From Streptomyces xiamenensis (GTDB lineage: Bacteria > Actinomycetota > Actinomycetes > Streptomycetales > Streptomycetaceae), in contig NZ_CP009922.3 of the NCBI RefSeq assembly GCF_000993785.3, positions 3,658,001-3,722,000 on the forward strand: a stretch of 64,000 nt of DNA, written 5' to 3'. The translations under genes and the position numbers were made by a program. Shown here piece after piece: positions 53,668 through 62,852 of this stretch (the stretch's first letter is position 1; each line of letters starts with the position of its first letter). A model generated the notes under the pieces. The model did no database searches. It saw only the letters and a list, made by a program, of their open reading frames with translations, and was not told the origin of the DNA.

Positions 53668-55254
53668 ATCCCAGCCTCCAGCAGCTCCCCCGAGCCCAGC
53701 GGCACCACCCCGGCCGTTGAGCTGCGCGGGATCACCAAACGCTTCCCCGGCGTCGTGGCCAACCACGACATCGACATCACCGTGCGCAAGGGCACCGTGC
53801 ACGCCCTCGTGGGCGAGAACGGCGCCGGCAAGTCCACGCTGATGAAGATCCTCTACGGCATGCAGAAGCCGGACGAGGGCACCATCACCATCGACGGCGA
53901 CCAGGTCTCCTTCGCCACCCCGGCCGACGCCATCGCGCGCGGCATCGGCATGGTGCACCAGCACTTCATGCTCGCGGACAACCTCACCGTCCTGGAGAAC
54001 GTGGTCCTGGGCGCCGAGAAGCTCCACGGCATCGGAGGCGCCGCCCGCGCCCGCATCAAGGAGCTGTCCGACGCGTACGGCCTGGGCGTACGTCCCGACC
54101 TGCTGGTCGAGGACATCGGCGTCGCCGACCGGCAGCGGGTGGAGATCCTCAAGGTCCTCTACCGGGGCGCCAGGACCCTCATCCTGGACGAGCCCACCGC
54201 CGTCCTGGTGCCGCAGGAGGTGGACGCGCTCTTCGGCAACCTCCGCGAGCTGACCGCCGAGGGCCTCACCGTCATCTTCATCTCGCACAAGCTGGGCGAG
54301 GTGCTCTCGGTCGCCGACGACATCACCGTCATCCGGCGCGGTACGACGGTCGCCGCCGTCGAACCCTCCGCGACCACCCCCAAGCAGCTGGCCGAGCTGA
54401 TGGTCGGCTCCGAGCTGCCCACCCCCGAGACCCGCGAGTCCACCGTCACCGACCGGCCGGTGCTCACCGTCGCCGGGCTGCGGCAGTCGGGCACCGACTC
54501 GGACGGGGTGCGCCGCGACGTGCTCTCCGAGGTCGACTTCACCATCCACGCCGGTGAGGTGCTGGGCATCGCCGGCGTCGAGGGCAACGGCCAGGCCGAA
54601 CTGGTCGAGGCCATCATGGGCGTGCGCGGCCTGGACGCGGGCACGATCTCGCTGGACGGCGAGGACATCACCCGCCGCTCCACCCGCCGCCGCCGCGAGG
54701 ACGGCATCGGCTACATCCCCGAGGACCGGCACCGGCACGGCCTGCTGCTGAACGCCCCGCTGTGGGAGAACCGGATGCTGGGCCACGTCACCCAGCGCCC
54801 CAACAGCAAGGGCCCGTGGCTGACCGCCGGGGACGCCCGCGCCGACACCGAGCGGATCGTGCGCGAGTACGACGTGCGCACCCCCGGCATCGAGGTCACC
54901 GCGGCGTCGCTGTCCGGCGGCAACCAGCAGAAGCTGATCTTCGGCCGCGAGATGAGCCACCACCCCAAGGTGCTGATCGCCGCCCACCCCACCCGGGGCG
55001 TGGACGTCGGCGCCCAGTCCCAGATCTGGGACCAGATCAGGGCCGCGCGCCGTGAAGGGCTCGCCGTGCTGCTGATCTCCGCCGACCTGGACGAGCTGAT
55101 CGGCCTGTCCGACAGCCTCCGCGTCATGTACCGGGGCCGGCTGGTCGCCGACGCCGACCCCGCCACCATCACCCCCGAGGAGTTGGGCACCGCCATGACC
55201 GGCGCCGCCACCGGCCACCTGACGGGCGACGCGCAGACGGAGACCCCGTCATGA
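53668..55254 (+). CDS. ABC transporter ATP-binding protein, nucleoside/simple sugar type (two NBDs), probable ATC start
   Basis: About 528 residues with duplicated nucleotide-binding domains: Walker A 'GENGAGKSTLMKILYGMQKP' (20 residues), 'ADRQRVEILKVL' signature-like, Walker B 'ARTLILDEPTAVLVPQE'; second domain 'GVEGNGQAELVEAIMGVRG' (degenerate Walker A), 'LSGGNQQKLIFGREM' and 'VLIAAHPTRGVDVG'. Homology starts upstream of GTG 53755 at 'AVELRGITKRFPGVVANHDI'. In that frame no ATG, GTG, TTG or CTG occurs between the TGA at 53569 and the homologous region; an ATC at 53668, 7 bases after GAGGAGAG, is the only positionally sensible initiator. Energises nucleoside import. Confidence 0.88.
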   Translation: MPASSSSPEPSGTTPAVELRGITKRFPGVVANHDIDITVRKGTVHALVGENGAGKSTLMKILYGMQKPDEGTITIDGDQVSFATPADAIARGIGMVHQHFMLADNLTVLENVVLGAEKLHGIGGAARARIKELSDAYGLGVRPDLLVEDIGVADRQRVEILKVLYRGARTLILDEPTAVLVPQEVDALFGNLRELTAEGLTVIFISHKLGEVLSVADDITVIRRGTTVAAVEPSATTPKQLAELMVGSELPTPETRESTVTDRPVLTVAGLRQSGTDSDGVRRDVLSEVDFTIHAGEVLGIAGVEGNGQAELVEAIMGVRGLDAGTISLDGEDITRRSTRRRREDGIGYIPEDRHRHGLLLNAPLWENRMLGHVTQRPNSKGPWLTAGDARADTERIVREYDVRTPGIEVTAASLSGGNQQKLIFGREMSHHPKVLIAAHPTRGVDVGAQSQIWDQIRAARREGLAVLLISADLDELIGLSDSLRVMYRGRLVADADPATITPEELGTAMTGAATGHLTGDAQTETPS

Positions 55255-56396
55255 GCGCCGTGACCGCCGTGACCACCCGGATCAAGAACATCGACCGGGA
55301 GAAGATCGTCCTGGGGCTCGCCGCCCCGCTGCTGGCGATCGTCACCGCCGTGATCATCACCTCGCTGGTGATGACCGCCACCGGGCAGAACCCCTTCCAG
55401 GCGTTCTCCGTGATGCTGGACTTCGGCTCCAAGAGCGACAGCCAGGTCTGGATCGTCAACAAGGCGATCCCGTACTACCTGTCGGCCGTCGCGGTGGCCA
55501 TCGGCTTCCGGATGAACCTGTTCAACATCGGGGTCGACGGCCAGTACCGGGTCGCCGCCTTCTTCGCCGCCGCCGTCGGCGGCGCGCTGGCGCTGCCCGG
55601 CATCATCCAGATCCCCGTCATCCTGATCACCGCCATGCTGGTCGGTGCGCTGTGGGCGGGCATCGCCGGCTACCTGAAGGCCACCCGGGGCGTCAGCGAA
55701 GTGATCACCACGATCATGCTGAACTTCATCGGCGGCTCGCTCATCGGCTACTTCCTCAAGGAAGGCCGGCTGGCGGAGCGCGAGGGCAACCTCGTGCACA
55801 CCACCGACATCCCCGACTCCAGCTTCTTCTTCGAGATCCCCACCAACGTCCAGCCGATCTACGGCACCATCGTGATCGCGGTGATCGTCGGCATCGGCTA
55901 CTGGTTCGTGCTCAGCCGCACCCGCTTCGGCTACGACCTGCGGGCCGTCGGGGCCTCCGAGCCGGCCGCCGAGGCGTCCGGTGTCTCCGTCAAGCGCACC
56001 GTGATCACCGCGATGCTGCTCTCCGGCGCGGTGGCCGGCCTGGTGGGCATGCCCACCCTGCTGAACATCTCCGGCAACTACGGCAACGACTTCCCCACCG
56101 GGATCGGCTTCACCGGCATCGCCATCGCCCTGCTCGGCCGCAACAGCGCGGTCGGCATGGCCTTCGCGGCGCTGCTGTGGGGCTTCCTGGAGCGCACCGG
56201 CGGCCAACTGGAGTTCGAGGGCTACGCCCAGGAGATCGTCGGCGTGATGCAGGGCGTCATCGTGCTGTCCGTCGTGGTCGCCTACGAACTCGTCCGCCGC
56301 TGGGGCATCAAACGCCAACAGCGCATCGTCGGCGAACAGCTCGCCGCCCAGGCCCGTAAGAACAGCGCGGAGAAGGACGCGGAGGTGACGGCGTGA
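55251..56396 (+). CDS. ABC transporter permease, nucleoside/simple sugar type
   Basis: 381 residues with about nine to ten hydrophobic helices. BPD_transp_2 motif region 'EVITTIMLNFIGGSLIGYFL' (20 residues) and 'GYDLRAVGASEPAAEASGVS' in the coupling loop, then 'GIGFTGIAIALLGRNSAVG'. Pairs with the second permease to form the import channel. Its ATG overlaps the ATPase stop (ATGA). Confidence 0.94.
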   Translation: MSAVTAVTTRIKNIDREKIVLGLAAPLLAIVTAVIITSLVMTATGQNPFQAFSVMLDFGSKSDSQVWIVNKAIPYYLSAVAVAIGFRMNLFNIGVDGQYRVAAFFAAAVGGALALPGIIQIPVILITAMLVGALWAGIAGYLKATRGVSEVITTIMLNFIGGSLIGYFLKEGRLAEREGNLVHTTDIPDSSFFFEIPTNVQPIYGTIVIAVIVGIGYWFVLSRTRFGYDLRAVGASEPAAEASGVSVKRTVITAMLLSGAVAGLVGMPTLLNISGNYGNDFPTGIGFTGIAIALLGRNSAVGMAFAALLWGFLERTGGQLEFEGYAQEIVGVMQGVIVLSVVVAYELVRRWGIKRQQRIVGEQLAAQARKNSAEKDAEVTA

Positions 56397-57703
56397 CCAC
56401 CACCGTGGAGACCCCCGCCGGAAAACCCGGCAGCGACAAGGGCAAGGGCACGGGAGCCACCAGCAGTGGCACGCCGCGCCGCAGGCTCACCTACCCCATG
56501 GTGCTGCTGCTGATCGCGGGCGGCCTCGTGCTGCTGTCCGTGGTCCGCGTGATGACCGGCGCCGACTCGCTGACCGCCACCAGCCAGTGGGCGAGCGCGC
56601 TGAGCTTCGCCGTGCCGATCGGCCTCGCCGGACTCGGCGGCCTGTGGGCCGAGCGCTCCGGCGTCGTCAACATCGGCCTTGAGGGCATGATGATGCTCGG
56701 CCTGTTCGCGGCAGGCTGGATCGGCTGGCAGTACGGGCCCTGGGCCGCCGTGCTCGCGGGCATCATCGGCGGCATGCTGGGCGGCCTGGTGCACGCGGTG
56801 GCCACCGTGACCTTCGGCGTGGACCACATCGTCTCCGGTGTCGCCATCAACATCCTGGCCCTGGGCGTGGTGCAGTTCCTCGCCAAGCTGTGGTTCGGCG
56901 CCGACGGCAGCCCGGCCAAGGACGCCGGCGGCAACGACAAGCAGTCGCCGCAGATGGACATCCTCCAGCCGTTCTCGGTGCCGGGCGTGGCCGACTGGCT
57001 GGGCGACATCGCGGGCAAGCGCTGGTTCCTGATCTCCGACCTGGCGGGCATCCTGCGCGCCGGCGTCAACAACGTCTCCTGGCTCACCCTGCTCGCGGTG
57101 CTGCTGTTCGTGGGCACGTACGTGGTGCTGTGGAAGACGTCCTTCGGGCTGCGGCTGCGCTCCTGCGGTGAGAACCCGCAGGCCACCGAGTCGCTCGGGG
57201 TGAACGTCTACGCGTACAAGTACGTCGCCCTGCTGGTCTCCGGCGGCCTCGCCGGGCTCGGCGGCGCGTACCTGGCGGTGCTGATCCGCATGTACCAGGA
57301 CGGTCAGACCGGCGGGCGCGGCTACCTGGGCCTGGCGACCATGATCTTCGGCAACTGGCGTCCCGGCGGTGTCGCCACCGGCGCCGGCCTGTTCGGCTTC
57401 ATGGACGCCCTGCAGACCCGCGACGGCGGCGCGACCGTGCACGCCACGCTGCTGCTGTTCGCCCTGGCCCTGGCGGGCGTCGCGATCTGGCAGCTGTGGC
57501 GCGGCAAGCGCCTCACCGCGCTGATCGTGGCCGTCGTCGGAGCGGCGCTGTGGATCTGGTACGCCACCACTGACACGATGCCGCTCGAGCTGGTGAGTGC
57601 CAGCCCGTATCTGACGACGCTGCTGGTCCTGACACTGTTCGCCCAGCGGCTGCGGACACCCAAGGCGGTGGGCAAGCCCTACCGGAGAGGCGAGGGCGGC
57701 TAG
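56393..57703 (+). CDS. ABC transporter permease, nucleoside/simple sugar type
   Basis: 436 residues. A ~35-residue hydrophilic N-terminus precedes ~9-10 membrane helices. Signature stretches 'NIGLEGMMMLGLFAAGWIGW' (20 residues), 'HIVSGVAINILALGVVQFLA', coupling loop 'FGLRLRSCGENPQATESLGV', and 'YLGLATMIFGNWRPGGVATG'. GTG 56393 overlaps the preceding TGA (GTGA). The cytidine deaminase ATG follows its TAG with no gap, tying salvage to import. Confidence 0.94.
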   Translation: MTTTVETPAGKPGSDKGKGTGATSSGTPRRRLTYPMVLLLIAGGLVLLSVVRVMTGADSLTATSQWASALSFAVPIGLAGLGGLWAERSGVVNIGLEGMMMLGLFAAGWIGWQYGPWAAVLAGIIGGMLGGLVHAVATVTFGVDHIVSGVAINILALGVVQFLAKLWFGADGSPAKDAGGNDKQSPQMDILQPFSVPGVADWLGDIAGKRWFLISDLAGILRAGVNNVSWLTLLAVLLFVGTYVVLWKTSFGLRLRSCGENPQATESLGVNVYAYKYVALLVSGGLAGLGGAYLAVLIRMYQDGQTGGRGYLGLATMIFGNWRPGGVATGAGLFGFMDALQTRDGGATVHATLLLFALALAGVAIWQLWRGKRLTALIVAVVGAALWIWYATTDTMPLELVSASPYLTTLLVLTLFAQRLRTPKAVGKPYRRGEGG

Positions 57704-58093
57704 ATGGCGGACACCACCGAGGTGGACTGGGAGGCGCTGCGCGGCGCGGCCCGCGAGGTGATGGGCCGGGCGTACGCCCCGTACTCCCGTTACCGGGTGG
57801 GCGCCGCGGCGCTGGTGGACGACGGCCGTACGGTGGTCGGCTGCAATGTGGAGAACGCCTCCTACGGCGTGGGGCTGTGCGCCGAGTGCGGCCTGGTCTC
57901 CGCCCTGCACGCCACCGGCGGCGGCCGGCTCACCCACTTCACCTGCGTCAACGGCAAGGGGGAGATCATCACCCCGTGTGGCCGCTGCCGCCAGCTGCTG
58001 ATGGAAAACGGCGGCCCGGAGCTGCTGGTGGACACCCCCGCCGGCGGCATCCGTCCGCTGTCCGATCTGCTCCCCGAATCCTGGAACTTCTGA
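57704..58093 (+). CDS. cdd: Cytidine deaminase (homotetrameric type)
   Basis: 129 residues. Zinc and catalytic motifs: 'GLCAECGLVSALHATG' (CAE, Cys ligand plus catalytic Glu) and 'ITPCGRCRQLLMENGGPE' (PCxxC). 'YAPYSRYRVGAAALVDDGRT' (20 residues) and 'GCNVENASYGVGLCAE' are classical. Converts cytidine/deoxycytidine to uridine/deoxyuridine. Immediately follows the permease stop. Confidence 0.96.
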   Translation: MADTTEVDWEALRGAAREVMGRAYAPYSRYRVGAAALVDDGRTVVGCNVENASYGVGLCAECGLVSALHATGGGRLTHFTCVNGKGEIITPCGRCRQLLMENGGPELLVDTPAGGIRPLSDLLPESWNF

Positions 58094-58097
58094 TCTC

Positions 58098-59381
58098 ATG
58101 AGCCACGACGCCATCTCCGTCATCCGTGCCAAGCGGGACGGCGGCACGCTGACCCCCGCCCAGATCGACTGGATCATCGACGCCTACACCCGGGGCGAGG
58201 TGGCCGACGAGCAGATGTCGGCGCTGGCGATGGCGATCCTCCTCAACGGCATGGACCGGGCCGAGATCGCCCGCTGGACGGCGGCGATGATCGCCTCCGG
58301 GGAGCGAATGGACTTCTCCTCCCTGCCGCTGCCCACCACCGACAAGCACTCGACGGGCGGCGTCGGCGACAAGATCACGCTGCCGCTGGCCCCGCTGGTG
58401 GCGGCGTGCGGCGCTGCCGTGCCGCAGCTGTCCGGGCGCGGGCTCGGGCACACCGGCGGCACCCTGGACAAGCTGGAGTCCGTCCCCGGCTGGCGGGCGC
58501 GGCTGTCCAACGACGAGATGCTGTCGGTGCTGCGCGAGGCGGGCGCGGTGATCTGCGCGGCCGGCGACGGGCTCGCCCCGGCGGACCGCAAGCTGTACGC
58601 GCTGCGCGATGTGACCGGCACGGTGGAGGCGATCCCGCTGATCGCCTCCTCGATCATGTCGAAGAAGATCGCCGAGGGCACCGGCGCGCTGGTGCTGGAC
58701 GTGAAGGTGGGCTCCGGCGCGTTCATGAAGACGCGGGCCGACGCCCGTGAGCTGGCCGAGACGATGGTGTCGCTGGGCACCGACCACGGGGTGCGGACGG
58801 TGGCGCTGCTCACCGACATGTCCACGCCGCTGGGGCTGACGGCCGGCAACGCGCTGGAGGTGCGCGAGTCGGTGGAGGTGCTGGCGGGCGGCGGTCCGGC
58901 CGATGTGGTCGAGCTGACCCTGGCGCTGGCCCGGGAGATGCTGGACGCGGCCGGGCTGACCGACGCCGACCCGGCGCGGGCGCTGGCGGACGGCAGCGCG
59001 ATGGACCACTGGCGCCGCATGATCAAGGCGCAGGGCGGTGACCCGGACGCCCCGCTGCCGGTGGCCCGCGAGACGCACGTGCTGACCGCCCCGGCCTCCG
59101 GGACGCTCACCCGGCTGGACGCGTACGCGGTCGGGGTGGCGGCCTGGCGGCTGGGCGCGGGCCGGGCCCGCAAGGAGGACCCGGTGCAGGCGGGCGCGGG
59201 CATCGAACTGCACGCCAAGCCGGGGCAGACGGTGCGCGCGGGGGAGCCGCTGCTGACCCTGCACACCGACACCCCCGAACGGTTCGGCGCGGCCCTGGAG
59301 TCGCTGTCCGGGGACGCGATCGAGGTCAGCGACGAGGCCCGGGTGGCCGTACCCCCGACGATTTTGGACAGGATCGCGTAG
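58098..59381 (+). CDS. deoA: Thymidine (pyrimidine-nucleoside) phosphorylase
   Basis: 427 residues. Phosphorolysis of thymidine/deoxyuridine/uridine. 'DKHSTGGVGDKITLPLAPLV' (20 residues, phosphate-binding), 'RGLGHTGGTLDKLESVPGW', 'ASSIMSKKIAEGTGALVLDV', 'KVGSGAFMKTRADARELA', 'ALLTDMSTPLGLTAGNALEV'. The C-terminal 'GAGIELHAKPGQTVRAGEPL' domain is typical. Starts 4 bases after cdd; last gene of the salvage operon. Confidence 0.96.
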   Translation: MSHDAISVIRAKRDGGTLTPAQIDWIIDAYTRGEVADEQMSALAMAILLNGMDRAEIARWTAAMIASGERMDFSSLPLPTTDKHSTGGVGDKITLPLAPLVAACGAAVPQLSGRGLGHTGGTLDKLESVPGWRARLSNDEMLSVLREAGAVICAAGDGLAPADRKLYALRDVTGTVEAIPLIASSIMSKKIAEGTGALVLDVKVGSGAFMKTRADARELAETMVSLGTDHGVRTVALLTDMSTPLGLTAGNALEVRESVEVLAGGGPADVVELTLALAREMLDAAGLTDADPARALADGSAMDHWRRMIKAQGGDPDAPLPVARETHVLTAPASGTLTRLDAYAVGVAAWRLGAGRARKEDPVQAGAGIELHAKPGQTVRAGEPLLTLHTDTPERFGAALESLSGDAIEVSDEARVAVPPTILDRIA

Positions 59382-59652
59382 GCCGGTATCCGACCGACAC
59401 CCTCTAACACCTTCACCGGGATGTGGTCAACCCTTTGCCATCATCGTCGTCGATGGTGTGTACCCTGAGGGATGGTCTTGACGGAACGGCACGGCGGGAG
59501 GTGTGGCTGCGATGCGCAGTGAACCCCCCAGTCACCATCCGCCGCGCCGCGTCCGTCCGCCCAGGTAGCCACGTACCCCCTGGGACGACTGGCGTGTGCG
59601 CGCCCCGAGCCTGCCAGCCGTTCGCGCACCATCTCCAGGGGGACATCCCGTC
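59382..59652 (+). promoter_or_regulatory. Structured 5' leader of mgtE (candidate Mg2+-responsive RNA)
   Basis: Upstream of mgtE, CCCCCTGG at 59576-59583 pairs perfectly with CCAGGGGG at 59635-59642, enclosing an inner stem GTGCGCG/CGCGCAC (59596-59602 with 59623-59629). The outer right arm contains the probable ribosome site AGGGGG, 10 bases before the ATG, so folding would hide it. No close match to a known riboswitch could be confirmed by eye. Confidence 0.5.
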
Positions 59653-60978
59653 ATGACCCATCTGCCTGCCCTGCTTGAGGACCACAACCTCGCGGGCGCC
59701 CTCGAATGGCTGGAGACCCAGCCGCCCTACGCCATCGCCGACGAACTCGCGCGGATGGACGCCGTCAACTCCGTCATCAGCTTCCGGCTGCTGGACAAGG
59801 ACCGCGCGCTGGAGGTCTTCGAGGAGCTGGACCCGGTAGACCAGCAGCAGATTCTCCAGGGGCTGCGGGACCAGGCGTTCCGCGATCTGGTGGAGAACAT
59901 GGACCCGGACGACCGGGCCCGGATGCTCAAGGAGGCCCCGGCCAAGGTCGCCCAGCGGGTGCTGGCCGGACTCAGCGCCCACGAACGGCAGATGACGGCG
60001 GCGCTGCTGGGTTACCCGGAGGGCTCGGTCGGCCGCTACATGACGCCGGAGACGGTCGCGCTCCAGCAGGATCTGACGGTGGCTCAGGCGTTGGAGACGG
60101 TACGCCGGCGGGGGGCGCGGGCGGAGACCATCTACACGCTGCCGGTGGTGGACGCGGGGCGCCGGCTGACCGGCATCGTCGAGCTGCGCGAACTGGTGCT
60201 GAGCGAGCCGGAGACGATGGTCGCCGCGCTGGTGGAGACCGAGCCGCCGATGGCGAAGGCGACCGACCGCGCCGAGGACGCGGCCCGGCTGATGCGTGAG
60301 ACGAACGTGCTCGACCTGCCGGTGGTGGACAGCGAGGACCGGCTGGTGGGCCTGCTCACCAGCGATGACGCGTTCGAGGTCATCGAGGCGGCGGACACCG
60401 AGGACGTGGCGCGGCAGGCCGGTGCCGAACCGCTGGAGCGGCACTACATGTCGGCGAGCGTCTTCCAGCTCTCCCGCACCCGGGTGCTGTGGCTGATGCT
60501 GCTGCTGGTGGCGGCCATTCTGACGGTGATGGTGACCCGGGCGTTCGAGGGCGAGCTGGAGTCGGTGACCCAGCTGGCGCTGTTCATCCCGCTGCTGATC
60601 GGCGCGGGCGGCAACGCGGGCGCCCAGGCGGCGACGGCGGCGGTGCGCGCCCTGGCGGTCGGCGAGGTACGGGTGGGTGACCTGCTGAAGGTGATCTGGC
60701 GCGAGTGCCGTACCGGGTTGCTGCTGGGGTCGATGCTGGCGGTGGTCGGCCTGCTGGTGGGCTCGCTGTTCGTGGGATGGGACGTGGCGGCGGTGATCGC
60801 CCTGACGCTGATCGTGATCTGTGGCTGGGCCTCGACGGTGGGCGGCACGATGCCGCTGCTGGCCAAGCGCCTGAAGATCGACCCGGCGGTGGTCTCGGCC
60901 CCGATGGTGACGACGCTGGTGGACGCGACGGGTCTGGTCATCTACTTCTCGATCGCCAAAGTCATCCTCGGTATCTGA
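59653..60978 (+). CDS. mgtE: Magnesium transporter MgtE
   Basis: About 441 residues. N-domain ('LEVFEELDPVDQQQILQGLR', 20 residues; 'LLGYPEGSVGRYMTPETVAL'), two CBS domains ('YTLPVVDAGRRLTGIVELRE', 'LPVVDSEDRLVGLLTSDDAF') and five C-terminal membrane helices with the selectivity segment 'FIPLLIGAGGNAGAQAATAA'. A Mg2+-gated channel in which the cytosolic domains close the pore at high Mg2+. The ATG at 59653 is preferred over an upstream in-frame codon that lies inside the structured leader. Confidence 0.94.
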   Translation: MTHLPALLEDHNLAGALEWLETQPPYAIADELARMDAVNSVISFRLLDKDRALEVFEELDPVDQQQILQGLRDQAFRDLVENMDPDDRARMLKEAPAKVAQRVLAGLSAHERQMTAALLGYPEGSVGRYMTPETVALQQDLTVAQALETVRRRGARAETIYTLPVVDAGRRLTGIVELRELVLSEPETMVAALVETEPPMAKATDRAEDAARLMRETNVLDLPVVDSEDRLVGLLTSDDAFEVIEAADTEDVARQAGAEPLERHYMSASVFQLSRTRVLWLMLLLVAAILTVMVTRAFEGELESVTQLALFIPLLIGAGGNAGAQAATAAVRALAVGEVRVGDLLKVIWRECRTGLLLGSMLAVVGLLVGSLFVGWDVAAVIALTLIVICGWASTVGGTMPLLAKRLKIDPAVVSAPMVTTLVDATGLVIYFSIAKVILGI

Positions 60979-61050
60979 ATGATGGTCTGACAAAGGAACC
61001 GGAACGGGGCCGGCCGCGTCCTGACATGGGCAGGAAGAGGAGTCCAGCCC

Positions 61051-61911
61051 ATGAACAACGGCCACGGGGGCTACAACGGCGGCTACGGCGGGGGTTACGG
61101 TCCTCCGCACGCCCCGTATCCCCAGCCTCAGCCCCACCCCCACCCCCATCAGCAGGACAACACCCTGAAGGGAACGCTCGCCACGGCGGCGGCCTTCGTG
61201 GTGCTGGCGGCGATCGTCATCCCCCTCGGGATGAACAGCGGTGACGACGGGGGCGGCCTGGCCGGCCCCGCCCCGGAGATGCCGGAGATCGAACTGCCGG
61301 AAGGTCTGGACACCGGTACGGACCCGGCGGACAGCGACGACGCGGACGACGCCGGCGGGGGCGGTGCCCCCGCGGACCCGGTCTCGGAGGCGTTCGCCGC
61401 CGTGAGCTCCGGCGACTGTCTGGCCAACTACCAGACCGACAACGACGGAACCTGGAACGCCGAGACCCCCGAGCCGGTGGACTGCGCGGCCGACGACGCG
61501 TACCTCAAGGTCGTCGAGGTCATGGACGACTACGGCTTCTGCGACGGCTTCGAGCTGAACGCCACCACCTGGACCCACTCGTTCACGGACGAGGAGACCT
61601 GGGCGACGACCTACACCACTCTGTGCGTGGAACGGCAGTACCGGGTCGGCGAGTGCCTGATGTCGGAGCAGGAGGGCGAGGGCGACGACGCGACCATGCG
61701 CACCGGGCTGATGACGGCGATCAACTGCTCGGCCTCCCAGGTTCCGGTCCCGTACAACCAGATCATGCAGGTCTCCGGTGTGCCCGCCGCGAACGGCGAC
61801 TGGGGCGGTGACGTCTGCCGCCAGGGCGGCAGCGACTACAACACGTACTGGTACCAGAACCTCGACGGCGGCGACGGCGATGTGCTGTGCATGACGGTGT
61901 ACGGCAGCTGA
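61051..61911 (+). CDS. Membrane-anchored extracellular protein with Gly/Pro/His-rich N-terminus
   Basis: 286 residues. Cytoplasmic low-complexity N-terminus with Gly-Tyr and Pro/His/Gln repeats ('YPQPQPHPHPHQQDN'), one membrane helix (about 42-62), an acidic Asp/Pro/Gly linker, then an extracellular domain with regularly spaced cysteines (e.g. 'SSGDCLANYQTDNDGTWNAE', 'VDCAADDAY', 'GFCDGFEL', 'TLCVERQYRVGECL', 'INCSASQ', 'GGDVCRQGG', 'VLCMTVYG'), probably disulfide-bonded. Related actinobacterial LppU/SCO3897-like proteins have no known function. Ribosome site AGGAAGAGGAG upstream. Confidence 0.8.
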   Translation: MNNGHGGYNGGYGGGYGPPHAPYPQPQPHPHPHQQDNTLKGTLATAAAFVVLAAIVIPLGMNSGDDGGGLAGPAPEMPEIELPEGLDTGTDPADSDDADDAGGGGAPADPVSEAFAAVSSGDCLANYQTDNDGTWNAETPEPVDCAADDAYLKVVEVMDDYGFCDGFELNATTWTHSFTDEETWATTYTTLCVERQYRVGECLMSEQEGEGDDATMRTGLMTAINCSASQVPVPYNQIMQVSGVPAANGDWGGDVCRQGGSDYNTYWYQNLDGGDGDVLCMTVYGS

Positions 61912-61953
61912 GCCCCGCGCTCCGAACCCGCTGACGCGACGCGGTGGTCCCCT

Positions 61954-62688
61954 TCAGCGCCCGTTCTGGGCGCCGAGCGGGACCATCGCGTCACGTACCT
62001 CGGAGAGCAGCAGCCGCATGGCCTCCTCCGCGTCCTGGTGCCGCGCCTCGGCGACGGCCAGGGCGACCGCCTCGTGCAGGTCCAGCGCCTCGGGGACCGG
62101 CCGGTCGGGCATCAGCCCCAGCTGGGTGCGCCCGCGCAGCACGGCGGCGACCACGTCGGTGAGCGCGGCGAACATCTCGTTGCCGCTGGCGCTCAGCACC
62201 AGGGAGTGCAGTTCCACGTCGAGGTGGTTGAACGGTTCGAGCCGGCCGGCCTCGCCCAGCGGGCGCATGGCGGTGGCCAGTTCCACCAGCCGGGCGCGCT
62301 CGGCCGGCCCCGCGTGCTTGGCCGCCGCCGCCGCGGCCAGCGGTTCGACGGCGATCCGCAGTTCGGTGAGCGAGCGCAGCTGGGAGTCGCGGCCGGGGCC
62401 CTCCAGCCGCCACCAGATGACCCGGGGGTCGTACACCTGCCAGGAGCCCGCGGGCTGCACGGTGATGCCCACCCGGCGGCGGGAGACGACCAGGCCCTTG
62501 GACTCCAGCAGCCGCATCGTCTCGCGGGCGACCGTGCGGGAGACCCCGAACCGTTCCTGGATGGCGTCCAGCGTCAGCACGCGCCCCTCGGGGAGCACGC
62601 CGGAAGTGATCTCCAGGCCGAGGGTGTCCAGCACCTCGTGGTGTTTGGACTCGCCCTGACCATTGCCGTTGATCTTGTCGCTCCCCAC
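61954..62688 (-). CDS. GntR/FadR-family regulator of gluconate genes
   Basis: 244 residues. N-terminal winged helix: 'ITSGVLPEGRVLTLDAIQER' (20 residues), 'FGVSRTVARETMRLLESKGL'. The C-terminal FCD effector domain has 'RSLTELRIAVEPLAAAAAAK' and the metal-His segment 'FNHLDVELHSLVLSASGNEM', with 'DLHEAVALAVAEARHQDAEE'. GTG at 62686-62688. Divergent from gluconokinase; paired operators lie just ahead of gntK, so it likely represses gntK-gntP until gluconate or gluconate-6-P appears. Confidence 0.92.
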   Translation of the reverse strand: MGSDKINGNGQGESKHHEVLDTLGLEITSGVLPEGRVLTLDAIQERFGVSRTVARETMRLLESKGLVVSRRRVGITVQPAGSWQVYDPRVIWWRLEGPGRDSQLRSLTELRIAVEPLAAAAAAKHAGPAERARLVELATAMRPLGEAGRLEPFNHLDVELHSLVLSASGNEMFAALTDVVAAVLRGRTQLGLMPDRPVPEALDLHEAVALAVAEARHQDAEEAMRLLLSEVRDAMVPLGAQNGR

Positions 62689-62802
62689 CCCGGAAGCCTA
62701 TCCCGGCGCCCCGCGCGGCCGGTGACCCACCGCAGGCACGGGAGTACGCACCGAGGTGCCGTTGTGAGGTACGTCGCGGGGGGTTTTCTCGCCGTCAACA
62801 TT

Positions 62803-62833
62803 GGTGTTACCTTTCCCGTCAATTGGTAACACC
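62803..62833. promoter_or_regulatory. Paired GntR operators upstream of gntK
   Basis: GGTGTTACC (62803-62811) and GGTAACACC (62825-62833) are exact inverted copies, each itself GGT-N3-ACC as bound by FadR-type GntR proteins. The second site ends 19 bases before the gntK ATG. Confidence 0.75.
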
Positions 62834-62852
62834 TTTCAGTGAGGAGAGGCCG

